Shown: positions 21,540-33,874 of the stretch, one piece after another
How positions within the stretch are numbered: the first letter of the stretch is position 1
Layout of the letters: the number at the start of each line of letters is the position of its first letter
Source: Siphonodentalium dalli
Lineage: Eukaryota > Mollusca > Scaphopoda > Gadilida > Siphonodentaliidae
DNA: 64,000 bases
Direction of reading: 5' to 3'
Assembly: GCA_032622095.1 (NCBI GenBank)
Contig: CP136063.1
Span: 34,882,106-34,946,105, forward strand
The notes under the pieces: model-generated
The model's input: the letters and a program-made list of their open reading frames with translations, nothing else
Databases searched by the model: none
What the model was told of the DNA's origin: nothing
Position numbers and translations under genes: made by a program

Positions 21540-22289
21540 GTATCACCCCCTTTCGACTTTTTTATAATTTTCTGTATGAGGGTACCTTCATGGTGTAATC
21601 AACTCCTACAGTTTTGATCGTAGATATTTGAAACTTCATAGTATTGTTACCCACATACTGGAGATGTGCAACATGTATATATATGTTGTTGTTGTTTTGG
21701 ATATCCCTCATTTATTTATGAGGAGCACCCCATGTGTGGGTTAAAATCAATATAAAACCTAGCCTTTGTTGTGAAACAGTAAAATATGAGGCTAAAATGT
21801 AATGGTTAAAATTTAATGGTTAAGATTGCGTTACATATGTACACTTTTTTTTCTTCTTTTTTTTTAAGGTTTTGTGTGTGATGTTTATGTACATGTGGTT
21901 CTGAGCTTCAATTAGCTCTCAGTAGCTCGTACAGCTCTATTGGTTAAAATATTTGATAGATAGATAAAATCATTTTAAAAACTACAATTGTTAAAATATT
22001 GGTTTATTTGTTTTTGACATGTTTTTGTTTTGTTTTGTTATGTCTTACAGTGGTCTTATCTTTCCATCATCACTTAATGTCATGTTGTTGTCAATTGCTG
22101 TTTCAATATATTGGTTCTTATTGTATGTATTGAATATATGTAGTCAGAGGTGTGGCGACAGGAGGGGGGTTTGGGGGGGGGGGTGTCTCAAAATATTCAA
22201 CAGTTGGAAATTTCACACCAAAAATAGGTTGAAAATTGTTCTTGTAGTTTGATTTTCAAACAATTTATTGTGGGGAATTAATTGTTTTT

Positions 22290-22371
22290 GGACCAATATT
22301 TGCATATTTTCCTATTTTTGGTAAACATTTTGGACTGAAATGGTCATCCGTTGGAAATTTTCCAACCTCAA

Positions 22372-22405
<34 letters not shown>

Positions 22406-22990
22406 GACAGGTTGGAAATTTCCAACACTTGGAAAGCTTTTGTCCTGGTCCCTCCCCCATGGCCAGTCAAAAACTGCTAGTGTAAGTTAAGAAAACAATA
22501 TTGTCATACATTTGTTCAACATTGTCATTGGAATTGTCATCAGTTGGAAATTTTCCAACCTACATGTAAGTAGGGGTGTCAGGTTTGAAATTTCCAACTC
22601 TAGGAAGACTTGATGCTAGTCTATATGCTAGGATTTTGCGACTTTCTTGTTCAAATTTAAAAAAATTCGCACACCGGGCCGAAACATGGTCGGCCCGGTG
22701 TGTCATTGTCCCTCTCCGTGGCCAATACAAAACTGCTAATTAGTTTAACAAAACAATATTTTACTACATTTGGTCAAACTTGTGGACTGAAATGGTCATC
22801 AGTTGGAGAATTTTCCAACCTGAGGGGGGGGGGGTATGAAATTTGAAATTTCCAACACTAGGAAAGCTTCAGTTGAGGCCAGTCTAGATGCTAGTATTTG
22901 CGATTTTCTCGTATAGTTTTCAAAATTTTCTCACATCGGGCCGAACAACCATGGTGGGCCCGGTGTGTCCTAGTCTCTTGCCCATAGCCG
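22290..22990. repeat. Three ~245-bp degenerate tandem blocks with ttggaaatttccaa palindromes and poly-G
   Basis: Blocks start near gtcat(c)cagttggaaatttt and contain a second gaaatttccaac, then a ggccag/ggccaat...aaaactgct segment. Between the paired palindromes is a G-run that is about 31 nt long in block 1 (22374-22404), short in block 2 and 9-11 in block 3. Block 2 contains the hairpin cacaccgggccgaaacatgg/tcggcccggtgtg. Confidence 0.7.
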
Positions 22991-23224
22991 TGTGTATTAT
23001 TTGTCTGGAGTTAGACCACTGGATGTTAGAATTTATCCAATTTTCAGGTTAAAAATGTCTGAATGTTTTAATACGGGGAATAAAATGCATGGTTTATGAA
23101 TTATAGGATATTAGGCCTGAGCACAAACTTGTGTTTGGTCTGATTCTGATTCAAGGGGGGGGGGGTGCAGTTGGAATTTCCCCAAGGTGGACACCCCCCC
23201 AATGAAGACCCTCTAGCCACGTCC

Positions 23225-24180
23225 CTGTATGTAGTTCCTTGCTGCATCCTCAATACAATATAAGGTTGTAGGGTCATCTATTTCGATGAATTTTGTGCAG
23301 TCAATCACTAGCTGGGTGAGTATTTCATGTTGTTTAAGTGGTTTATTTGCTTCTTTTTGCATGGAATATGATGGGCATTTGGCAGTGAAGTGCTATCTGT
23401 CCTCAGTTTCAATTTTGCAAACTGGGCATATATTGTTAGTTAAGTTCTGTCTGTATTTAATCCTATTTGATTGTAATAGGTAGGTATCAGTCATGAGCCA
23501 CACTTTAATAACTGCCTTTCTTGATGCCACAGGCGAGTGTTTGATGCTTCCCATACTAGATGTGGTGTATTGGTGGAATCATTTTGTAGCTTTATCATAC
23601 TGAGTGTGGTTCTGTTTTTATACTCACTCATTTTGCATGTGCCAGTATTGATGGACTTGTTTTTTACACAATGCTTTATATTCCTCTACTTTTGATTTAT
23701 TAATGGTAGTATGCATTATTAACAGTGGGTCGGGTAGATCATATTTATGAATCAATTTTCTTATGACTACGAACCAGCTGTTGCTGTTATTATCTGTAAT
23801 CAATAATTGTCTTAATGCTAATTCATACTCCGCAGTGTTATGGTCTTTTGCGATGTTGATAAAGAATGTTAGCATTTTTAGGTCAATAACTCCTTGTATT
23901 GGTAGCGCGCCTATCAGCGAATAAGTGGCGGCATTGGCTGCTCTGTCTGGCAGACTTTGTAGTCACCTCAATGTCTTCCGAGATATTTATCAAATTCTTC
24001 AATGTATTTTTTCCTCAGATTTAGTAGTTCAATTCCATGTAGCATCCGTGGAGTTACAAAGGTTTTCCACTTTTGGTATGATATAATCGGGGATAACCCA
24101 TTTGTCCCATGTAACCCTGTTCCCATTAATGCATACAGTGTCTTGCGGCCTGTTGTAATACGTGCTTTATTGTACATATA
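23225..24180 (-). pseudogene. LINE ORF2 C-terminal remnant (non-LTR reverse transcriptase)
   Basis: Reading from high to low coordinates, frames give RKTLYALMGTGLHGTNGLSP, WKTFVTPRMLHGIELLNLRK, LQSLPDRAANAATYSLIGAL, then KVWLMTDTYLLQSNRIKYR and the CPVCKIETEDR...HFTAKCPSY Cys/His motif. These follow the order of a non-LTR retrotransposon ORF2 downstream of the polymerase core. At least one frameshift (near 23965) and an in-frame stop just before HFTAKCP show that it is dead. The end near 23225 corresponds to the element's 3' region. Confidence 0.7.
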
Positions 24181-24319
24181 CTTGTTACCAATTATTGTAT
24201 ATAAGTTATGTTAATCTCCATACGCATCTGTCATGTGTCATGAGAATAAATCATTGCATTGCTGCAGTATCTGGGTTATTGTGGCAGTTTCTTTCTATGC
24301 CTAAATGCTCGGCAGATTT

Positions 24320-25248
24320 TGTTATAATTACATCTGTATCCAGCCTTTCCTAGAGTATGCATCACCTGTATGGGATAATATCCCCCAAGTATACGAGTGA
24401 TAGAATTGAGGATATCCAGTATGAAATGGCAAGAATAGTCACTGGGGCAACCAGAAGTGCTAGCGATAGGAAATTGTTACTTGAAACAGGTTGGGAACCG
24501 CTTGCACAACGCAGGCATAAGCATAAATTAGTTCAGTTTTACAATATGACAAAACACAGAGCTCCATCCTATTTATCTAATATGATTCCACCTGATTCTT
24601 CCTCAACTGCATGGCTACAACTTTAGACACCCTAGCATCCACCCGCCTGATAGTAATAATAATTACTACATGTATACATTTCTACCATCTGCCACTAGTG
24701 CTTGGATCAGCCTATCGGACTCAGTGAGGTCTTCAGAAACGTTAACAGAATTTAAACGAAACATTAACACTGGTCGTTCAAAGATTGCTAAATTTTATTA
24801 CCATAGTTATTCTCGTAAAGCTCAAGTTTATCATACTAGAATCAGATAGGGATGCAGTAACCTGAACAAAGACCTGGTCACAAATCACCTTAAAGAGTCC
24901 CCGATGTGTCCTTGTGGTGGCTTTGAAATTGAATCTGCATATCATTTTCTCTTGAAATGTCCATTATATACTCAAGCAAGAACTGAAATGTTAGCTGATT
25001 TGCCACCAATTAGAATATCACCTGATGTACTTCTGTATGGGTCGCCTGAACTCGCTGATGATTTGAACATTAAAATTTTCGATGTTGTACAGAAGTTCAT
25101 TATCTGTACTGGGCGTTTTCTGACTAAGGGTGGATACACACATGCATGTAATCTATGTAAATGTCGTGTACTAGCAGGGTTACCCGGCGTTGCACAGGTT
25201 AATGTATGCTGTGGATATTTGTTGGGAATAGAGAATGCTCTTGCTTAA
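24320..25248 (+). pseudogene. LINE ORF2 C-terminal remnant, plus strand
   Basis: Begins in a frame reading LEYASPVWDNIPP, continues IEDIQYEMARIVTGATRSAS, ETGWEPLAQRRHKHKLVQFY, then shifts and passes stops near 24625-24650. It resumes with SYSRKAQVYHTRIR and the CPCGGFEIESAYHFLLKCP Cys/His motif (24907-24966). This is the tail of another non-LTR retrotransposon, different in sequence from the minus-strand one next to it. The two are arranged 5' side to 5' side. Confidence 0.75.
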
Positions 25249-25249
25249 A

Positions 25250-26220
25250 GTGTTATACGTTTTCTCATAAATCGTATATTCAAATAGCATCACAAAACAT
25301 GATTATTACAGTCATGGAATATAAGTAGTGGCTCACGTTGTCAATTGTCATTCTGTTTATCGCGATTAATCCGTTCCACCAAATAATGAAGTATTTATTT
25401 ATTTACAACTGCGTATCCATTAGACGTTATAATATGATACATGAACATCATAAACACATTAGTTCGATAAAAGATGATAATTGGGTTTTACATATTGAGA
25501 TGTATCAATCAATCTAGTGGGTTGGACTAAGATCTCGAGGACACCTGGCTATCATATCTCCATGAAGATACAGATGTTTCAAAGAAATTTCCAGGTGCTC
25601 CTCTGTTCATGGTGCTATATATTGGCTAGATATTCTTAGTTTAAACGAAATGTTGCTGCGCACATATATCAGCTACATGTGCCAGACACAGAGCGAGATT
25701 TTGAGTTGTTTATGTCAGTCGATGAGTCTGTACTAAAACCCTTGTCAGATGTCAGTATTGGTAGGATCCTGAAAAGTCTTGTGCTACTAACTGCATTTTC
25801 TTGTATATCAGAAGAAACTATATTTGACTGCACACTGTGACCAGTCACCACTATTTTTGAACAGGCCTTCCAAATCTCTTGACAAATTGTAACTTTTTGT
25901 GGAAACTGTATTGAATGGAACAGACCAATTTTTTTTATTATATATATGCAATCCTCTGACGGTTCGATGTCTCTCGGTTTGCACGAATATATGTATCTCT
26001 TCAATAGAATGATAAATATACGTTTAATGCTTCTTCTAGTTATATCTTTTTGCTAGCTCATTGTGTGAATGCCTTGATTGTCATTCCCATATAAATATGA
26101 CTGTTAAGAAGATACAATTGTTCAAGTGACTTATGTGGGTCACCATATGTCAGGATTGTGAAACGTGAACGCCCAACTACTTAAAATGATATGGAGATGG
26201 TCTTGTGACTGTATATAACT
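25250..26220. other. No gene seen
   Basis: AT-rich; minor chance ORFs only. Confidence 0.5.
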
Positions 26221-26223
26221 TAT

Positions 26224-27972
26224 ATGTGGATATCGGCGAATAGCAATCTTATCAATGATAGTGCATATCCGCTCGCCATCCGTGACGCAAACGACACCAA
26301 ATGTGATTTAATTCATGGTATATCATTAGAGAAAAACGTGTATGAATTTGGTGGAATTTGGTTTATTAAATCAATTGTTGATGCAACGCTGACTCGAACA
26401 ACGCCATATTGCGAAGGTGAGTATGTATTCGTTTGGTGGAAATCAGCGACAAAACTATTTCACCATATTTTTTTAATTTTCCCTCCCACCAACAGCGTCA
26501 TTTTAGAAAATTTTAACCCGCACCATTATCTTCCTTGTAAAAAGTTACCCCTCTTAGAACGCCTTGGTGCCATCTCGATTGTACCGCGTGAAGTTATATA
26601 TAGAACGCACACAGACAGACAAAAAGACAGACAGACAGCACGATTTTATTTCTTGTATCATTTGAGAAGAACGTGTCTGAATTTGATGGTAATTGGTACT
26701 AAAAATATTTTTGTATCAATGTTGGTGACCCTCCCGTCCCTATTTCGGACTCAAGCTGCACACACTAAGACTCATTAGAGATAAGAGATGCATATATATG
26801 AAATTGGTGAAAATTGGCGAGTATACAAATTCGTATCAAAATTTAAGGTCCCCATATCTCTCACCCATAGGGCACCAATTTGGTGTATCTAAACCACACG
26901 ATAAGATTACTCGTATCACGGAGAAGAATATGTATCAATCTGGTGGAAATCGGCACTAAACATATAGATATAATTTTTTGTGTCCCTCTCATCTCTATAC
27001 ACCACTGACTCGAATGGCCCCACTTGTGACATCCTTAAACCACACGATTACACTCCTGATATCATGTAGATGATTGTTTATAAGTTTGGTGATAATCGGC
27101 GGCTAAACAATTTTTTTATCAAATTTGGTGCCAATCCCTCCCCTCTCGATCTCTCACCCAAACAGCACCACTATGGCGTCTTTAAATCACGATTAGATTC
27201 CTAGTATCATGGATAAGAACGTGTATCAATTTAGTGGAAAGTGGGGCTAAAAAAATTGTGCATCAATTTTCAATGCAACCCTGGCTCGAATGAGGCCGCA
27301 TTTGACAGATAAAAGCCACACCATTAGACTCCTCGTACCATGGGGATGATTTTGTATAAGTGTGGTGGCAATCGGCGACTTATTATCAAATTTAGTGCCC
27401 ACCCCCTCCCAATCTCTCATTCAAAAACAACAATTTGGCGTTGTTAAATCGCACAATTAGATTCCTTGTATCGTGAAGAAGAATATATATCAATTTGGTG
27501 GAAATCGGCGCTAAAATAAGTTTTATCAATTTTGGTGCCCCTCTCCCCTTCCGTTCATCCCTGTCTCAAACGACGCCACTTTTGACATATTTAAACCACA
27601 TCGTTGGATTCTTCATATCATGGGGATGATTATATGTAAGTTTCGTGGCAATCGGCGACAGAAAAAAAAATCTGCCCCCCCCCTCTTCCTGGCACCCCTG
27701 ACGCGAACGGCGCGACTTTTGCCATATTTAAACCACGCCATTAGATTCCTCATATTATGGGGATGATTATATATAAGTTTGGTGGCAATCGGCGACAATT
27801 TTTTTTTCTGCCCCTCCCCCTTTTTCTGCCCCTGAAAACAACGGCGTCACTTTAGAAAATTCTAACCCCGACCATTATCTTTCTCGTAAAAAGCTACTCC
27901 TAGTAGACCCCTTTGGCATCATCTAGATGGTCCCCTGTGAATTTCTATAGAACACAGACAGACAGACAGACA
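26224..27972. repeat. Dispersed repeat of diverged ~150-bp blocks with (CAGA)n ends
   Basis: Repeated phrases include ggtgg(a/c)aatcggcg(a/c)(c/t)a, catggggatgattatatataa and aaaccacacgattagattcc. Two segments end in agaac(g)cacacagacagacagac-type microsatellites (26605-26640 and 27950-27972). The 184-codon open frame at 26224-26778 crosses such blocks and is not a gene I can support. Confidence 0.6.
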
Positions 27973-28082
27973 TTCGCAAATATAGATATAGATTTGGAGT
28001 TTTACATGGATCATATACACCGTGTAATATGTGTCCGCTGACAACCCAATCATTGCGACTGTGTTTGACCACAGTGAGTTAA

Positions 28083-29039
28083 GGGGGAGACGCACGTTTT
28101 GCATAAATCACAGTAAATCCAGCCAGAAATGGCAAGTGATTTTCAACAAAGAATTTCTCTGGATCTATCTGGTGAAAAATCTTGAATTTTACATATGATA
28201 ATTTTCATTATATATAGAATCAGAGCAATTATAAAGAGACAATAACTATAATGGATTTTAATACATTTGAGAGGTTGAAAATATTTGTTTCGTTTCTGTC
28301 CCTTTAGGTACCGAGAACTGCCAGAAAAATTTTTAATTTCAAACAACGTGTCAACCATCAAATAGCTTATTGTCTTGACTCCATGAGAGGAGGCTTCATT
28401 TGTATCATAATGTTGAGTTAGCTTTTTAATTGCATATTATAGCATCATACCCCATGTATTATAATGAAGAATAAAGCAGTCACAAATATGCCAGCCCAAT
28501 GAAAACAAATGTTCAAATGTGGTGCTGTCCACTCAAGCAAGGAGCAATCAACAGAAATTAGGCCACAGTGTTAAGAGATATGGTGGTCAGATTTAACTTG
28601 GTTATGAACCCATGACCCAGAACTCAACTGAGCCCAATTTTTCAATGACCAACAAGCATGGCATGAAAATTCTCAATAATAAAAAAATATTTATGGTAGT
28701 TGTCTTTCTGAATGAAAATAATCATTTAATTTCATGAATCAAGAAAAATTAAGTCTCCTCTCATGATCTTCAGATATGATATCATGTATATATGAAATGC
28801 ACTTTCGAAAAAAATCTGTTTTACAGTAGTTCTCGGTACCTGAACACAGTGAAATTTTAAAGATTTTTCATGCCATAAAAGTAAAGTAAATGAGATTATA
28901 ATAACCAAATGTCCAATGGTTCTTATGTATGGTACCACAATAATCTCTTGTACAAAATTTCACAAAGATATTCCTGATGGATTTAGAGAAAATACATTTT
29001 GAAATACCAGGAAATTTTGGCAAAACGTGCGTCTGACCC
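28083..29039. mobile_element. TTAA-flanked non-autonomous element (piggyBac-like), 957 bp
   Basis: TTAA flanks both ends (28079-28082 and 29040-29043). TIRs: gggggagacgcacgttttgc at the left, gcaaaacgtgcgtctgaccc at the right. An inner inverted pair, ggtaccgagaactgc and agttctcggtacc, lies at 28307 and 28830. No transposase frame is present. Confidence 0.75.
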
Positions 29040-29043
29040 TTAA

Positions 29044-30805
29044 ACTCTGAACCGCTGAAGAGCCGTTGACTGGGACGAAGTCGTCAGGCCGCTTAAAATA
29101 ATTATTCGCGCGATAACTCAAATGGTCGACGTTCTGTTTAAATCATTGTCAGTCTTCTATTGATGTTAATACCAGTGATGGCCTCTTCCCCAACGCATGG
29201 GGCTGTGACCCCCAACATGCACGGGAAGCTATATTATCCCAGAAGCTACCGAATTCACCATTGCATATTTCCTCGACGGGGGTGTGCATGCAGCACCCTG
29301 AGTCCTGACACCCTGTCGTGTCTGTTTTCTACGAGTGATTAATCTAATATGAAGCAATTTATGCTATTCATAAAATTATGAACATATTATACAGCTTTAA
29401 ATTTGAATGCATGGTGTTGCTGTTTTTCTTCATTCGGCGAAAGGGTTGCCTAGCTACGAGTTCCCAACTACGTCACCTTTCCTCTCTTGTGTTATACAGT
29501 TATACATGTATACGCAAATTTTACAACTATGGAATATTTAAGTAAAACATTATATTGTAATTCTTGCCCAGATAATCCCGGCTGATATATTCAATTAACT
29601 CTCTTAGTTATTGGAAGCTTTCGAGAACCAGCCCCTCCCCCAATCATGGATTATGGTCGAAAATGTTATAATTCAAGCTTGTGACAGGTAGGGGCTTGTT
29701 CAACCTTTGGCTTGAAAAACATATATATAAATGGGGGGGGGGGTGTCACTCTTTTTAATTTCAACGCTGTACCTGCATTATTTTTTGGCGCTATAATGAA
29801 TATTTGCAATCCCAATTGAATTAGTGTTATCACATGAGCTCGAGATCGCTCTCTAATTATCAGAGAAATCTCAACAAGCCGGTATCATCCTATAAAAGAA
29901 TTCTGCATATTTTATTTTTGTTTTGGATGACCTGTTTCTAAGAAATGACAGAAACAAATCAAGTATAAAATCGACCGGCTCTAATCCACTTTTCGAAATG
30001 AATTATAACTCGTGAAAAACAGCAACATATATCAGACAAGAATTACTCATTTCGGCATCCATGAAAGAAGACATGTTTATGACTGGCCTGAAATTTCTTG
30101 ATGGCAGTTTGTTTGATAATGGCTTATAACTACTCACTGGTGAAATTGACCTCTCGCGCGAAGGTGATTACTTTTGTCAATTATTGGTGTGGCCATATAA
30201 AATACATGTATTTTACATACAGACATTACATGCATGTGTGTATCCACCCTAACGGGTAAGGTGGTTTAAGCCCAAACACGCGCGTTACTAATAAACTATA
30301 TGTAAATGTCTTAAATTATAGTCACTGCGCGTGTTTTAGCCCTACCACATCGCCCTCTATAATTGAATAATTAGTTATGGTACATGCACACTTCGTCACT
30401 TATTAAATACTTATTAAATACATTAACTAAACAGCTCATTGATGGAATGGAAATAATTCTGATAACCCGCTATTTTTCGAATGCTCTCCAATTGGGTCGT
30501 AGCGTGATCAAATTTGTTTTGAATTTAGATTCTTCATGGGCTTGTGACAATAAATGGTGATCAATTTAACATGATACAATACTCTCCGTGACATATATTA
30601 TCCTGATGTTAATGGTAAGTTTATCTACCCCTTTTCAACTACTACCTGCACTCCATTTCCCTTTGCTATCCCTTCATCTATAAACTTTATTATTTGGACC
30701 ATACAGAACAAGATCCGTCTGCTATACCCCAATTGTATCAATTGGGGTAACATTTATTTTCTGAGGATAGGACTTAACAAAAGCCCCCAAGCTTGTGTGT
30801 TGCCC
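29044..30805. other. No gene seen
   Basis: AT-rich non-coding DNA. A short inverted pair (gcccaaacacgcgcg/tgcgcgtgttttagccc) at 30269-30340 is the only structure noticed. Confidence 0.5.
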
Positions 30806-31235
30806 AAACATGAAAATGTGAACATAATGCTAGTTTTTCTGTTAAGATTTTCGAAGATTTTCGTTCGGCGGAATGCAGATTTTTCAAGAATTCGGATGTC
30901 ATCGTCCCGTCGATAAAAACACTACTTTTATCAGCAGAAAACAAGTGCAAACTTCTATTTTACTATTTAGTATATATTAGACAAACATTTTCTGCAAAAA
31001 CCCGTCACTCAAACATGAAAATGTGAACATAATGCTAGTTTTTCTGTTAAGATTTTCGACGATTTTCGTTCGGCGGAATGGAGATTTTTCAAGAATTGAG
31101 GTGTCATCGTCCCGTCGATAAAAACACTACTTTTACCATCAGAAAACAAGTTCAAACTTCTATTTTACTATTTAGTATATATTAGACTAACATTTTCTGC
31201 AATAATCCGTCACCCAAACATGAAAATGTAAACGA
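30806..31235. repeat. 205-bp tandem repeat, two copies plus a partial third
   Basis: Units start aaacatgaaaatgtgaac at 30806, 31011 and 31216. Shared landmarks: ttttcgttcggcggaatg, gtcatcgtcccgtcgataaa, tatatattagac. The first two copies are about 95% identical by eye. Confidence 0.85.
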
Positions 31236-32985
31236 AATATGACTTTTAGTGTTTAGATTATCGTCCCAGAAGTGATAAATTTCCCTAATTTCGACGCTTC
31301 GTTATTCGAACGCCCACCGTTCAGCATACACTCAATTTTATCGGGAAAACATCACATTCGTATAGAGTAGATACCAATAAACAAGTTGAGACCATATTTG
31401 TGCCTCTAAACTCTTTCATTTCCGAATAAAATGACTTTTAAATATTCGTTCCGTCCCGTCCCGTCTTTTAGACAAATCGTTCCGTCTCGTCCCGGAAAAT
31501 CGTCCCGTCCCGTCTTTTAGTAGATCCCACACAGAAGTGTTTCGGCAATTCGCCATCCGCAGCCCGGGAAAAACTACCATCGTGTCGTGTTTCGTATTTT
31601 TATACCTCTTATTCAATTAAGTGTCAACCAATAGGTCCTTAAGAGTATATAATGTCACCAAATCATATTTAGTTCTATTACTTCAAGATAAAATCAGTAT
31701 AAATATTGGAACTATTTTCCTCCATCTAAGCGCAGTGATATTTGTGGCTGGTTTTGGTTGAAAAATAATACATCGTTATTGCAGTTGAATATTGATGCTA
31801 CCAATAAACAATCGAACCCACACGTCGCTCAGATTTAGAAATCAAACGAAGAGGTATCATTCTAGCTGGTATCTTTATAGATCAGTTTATATTTCACCTT
31901 GTTTTTTCACTGCAAATATTCGTGGGTTGATGTTGATTTTTTCACAACAGGGGCGATAATTTCAAAATGGCCACTTACAGTCACAAGCTTGCCTGCTTTC
32001 GTGTTAAAATGGATTTCGTGTCTAATTGCATCCGTTATGTTCCCAATGGAAACAACTGAGCCGACCAGCCAGCTAAGTACTTTGAGTTCACGATTGTTGG
32101 GTCTGTTTCTCAACACGGGTACTACATGTAGTAGTGCATATTCTCAAGTTTTGCTGGGGAGATTTGCATCACCATACGTCCATAGACCGGACCTCCTATT
32201 TACCGAGAACAAGTCCAAAATTAATAAATAAGTCATAATAATGTCCAAGAATAGTGTATATATCACTCTTAAGTATATATTGTACCATATTTGACCATTT
32301 AAATGATATATATGTACATGTACCGGTAGTTATTTTACGTATACCGAGAACTTGAAACGTTGCCGCCATGTTCTCGGCTGGCGGTAACACAAAGTTTTAG
32401 GGACGTGACAAAAACGACGTAAAACGTCGTGGCTTTCGGACATTTTTTCTGTGCCGCGTTTTTGCTATGTTTATTTTATGTGTTGTTTTCGATTATTTGT
32501 TTGTCGCTGATATCGCCATTTGTCGGGATTCCCTGTTTCTATATTTAAAACTGGCATGCTCGTAGTGAGCCTCGATTTCGATTTTTTCTCCCAGGTCAAA
32601 ATACGTCAGAGTTATGACAAAAATAGATCGACCTACATTTTCAACATAAGAACTCTACATCAAAGAGTCTATAGACTCCTTCGGGACCTACATAGACTCC
32701 TTCAATGTGTATTTTTACTTATAATAGGGAAGTTTTATCATTTTTTGTTTGTGCGAAGACCTTTTCCTATTGTGCGGGAAAAGCAAGACATTCAAAATGT
32801 GATTGCGCGGCATTTCATAATTCGACGCAATAACAAACGAACAATGATTAATTTGGGGCTGGTGCCTCCTTCTGCAGAAGTGGGACCATGGTATAGAAAT
32901 CTAAGCCGGTCCCCATTGTATTCTTTCGTCTATGCCATGCTTCGATGTCGTTGTTTATGCGGACGTCATATGAGTATATGCTCCA
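31236..32985. other. No supportable gene
   Basis: Contains a cgtcccgtcccgtctttta pentamer-type repeat (31440-31520). Two open segments lack support: a minus-strand stretch near 31907-32116 and a 162-codon plus-strand frame at 32520-33008 with no recognisable domain. Confidence 0.35.
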
Positions 32986-32988
32986 ACT

Positions 32989-33267
32989 CTATGGGGGGGG
33001 GGGGATGATGAGCTCATGATCCACTGGCGCTGCATGTAGTCTAGGACCTTCAGACGTTCTGTCATAGTACTCCTGGAACGTTTCTCTTATTTGTGGAGCC
33101 GGGGGGAAGGGAAGAGCCAGCAACTGACGGATGAAGTTGTGCAATGGACCCTTCTGGCCATATGCCGTCTTAAGGCCGATGGTTGATGTGTGTCTATTCA
33201 CGGCCTGCGTCCAGTTCCGTCGGCATCGTTCAAAGGCTGTTTGTGTATACTCACCTCCAGTTAACAT
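32989..33267 (-). pseudogene. Possible Mutator-like (MULE) transposase fragment
   Basis: The minus frame contains FERCRRNWTQAVNRHTSTIG, then GLKTAYGQKG, HNFIRQLLALPFPPAPQIRE and TFQEYY. A Phe-rich WxQxV..GL..Y segment followed by IR.L.ALPF.P...I...F is the pattern after the third acidic residue in MULE transposases that accompany FLYWCH zinc fingers. Only about 90 residues remain and it starts mid-domain. Confidence is moderate because this is recognised from pattern memory. Confidence 0.4.
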
Positions 33268-33519
33268 CAGTGAGATGAATCCCGACCACTAAGTGTTGTG
33301 ATAACACACCGTGATAATGAACCATTTGCATCAAATGTTTGTTTTGAAAGCACCCATTTTAATTAGTCTTCACTTAGGCCTACCTTAAGTGCCGTTCAGT
33401 TGTCAAAACATTGTGTCATTCTTTATCCCAGTCCACGCATTGACATAATTAATGAATAAACACATGTTTTGTTGATCAAAATCTTTAATAATATATCATC
33501 AAAGAACATAAAAGAACAT

Positions 33520-33640
33520 AATCACTATTAACTATTTCTGGACAACCCGCCCTCATTTGTCGGGACAACCCACCCCCAAAATAGCATAGGGCCGGGTTGT
33601 CTCGGGGGCGGGTAGTCCCGTTCCCTAACCTTCCACCGAG
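33520..33640. repeat. GC-rich inverted repeat upstream of the transposase
   Basis: ggacaacccgccc...ggacaacccacccc and the reverse gggttgtc...gggcgggtagtcc form an inverted pair about 250-350 bp upstream of the transposase start. It could be part of the 5' terminus of that element; no partner exists downstream because the 3' end is lost. Confidence 0.4.
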
Positions 33641-33874
33641 TTCCGTGTCAAATACGACGAATGACGTCGTTACACAGAAACTGAATGCATTTGTTGACAC
33701 AAACACGGAAGAGTTTATCCTTGCATAAAATGATCTTTATTGATTAATTATTGATTTTGATTGTTGCATATTGTCAATAGCTATATATATACGCAAATAG
33801 TATTAATTATCGCTTATAATTGCTCACATTTTCGCAAATTTGGTCAACTTTGTCTGAAAATAAAAATTCAAAAT

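Noticed and set aside
26224-26778. 184-codon open frame
   Set aside because: It crosses degenerate repeat blocks and a CAGA microsatellite; no domain and no splice context.
31907-32116. Minus-strand open segment with a candidate upstream mini-exon near 32340-32360 (MAATFQVL)
   Set aside because: Acceptor and donor are weak and no family is recognisable; could be a real host exon but the sequence alone does not support it.
32520-33008. 162-codon plus-strand frame ending in a poly-Gly tract
   Set aside because: No ATG at the start, no recognisable domain, and it ends in a G-run; kept only as a note.
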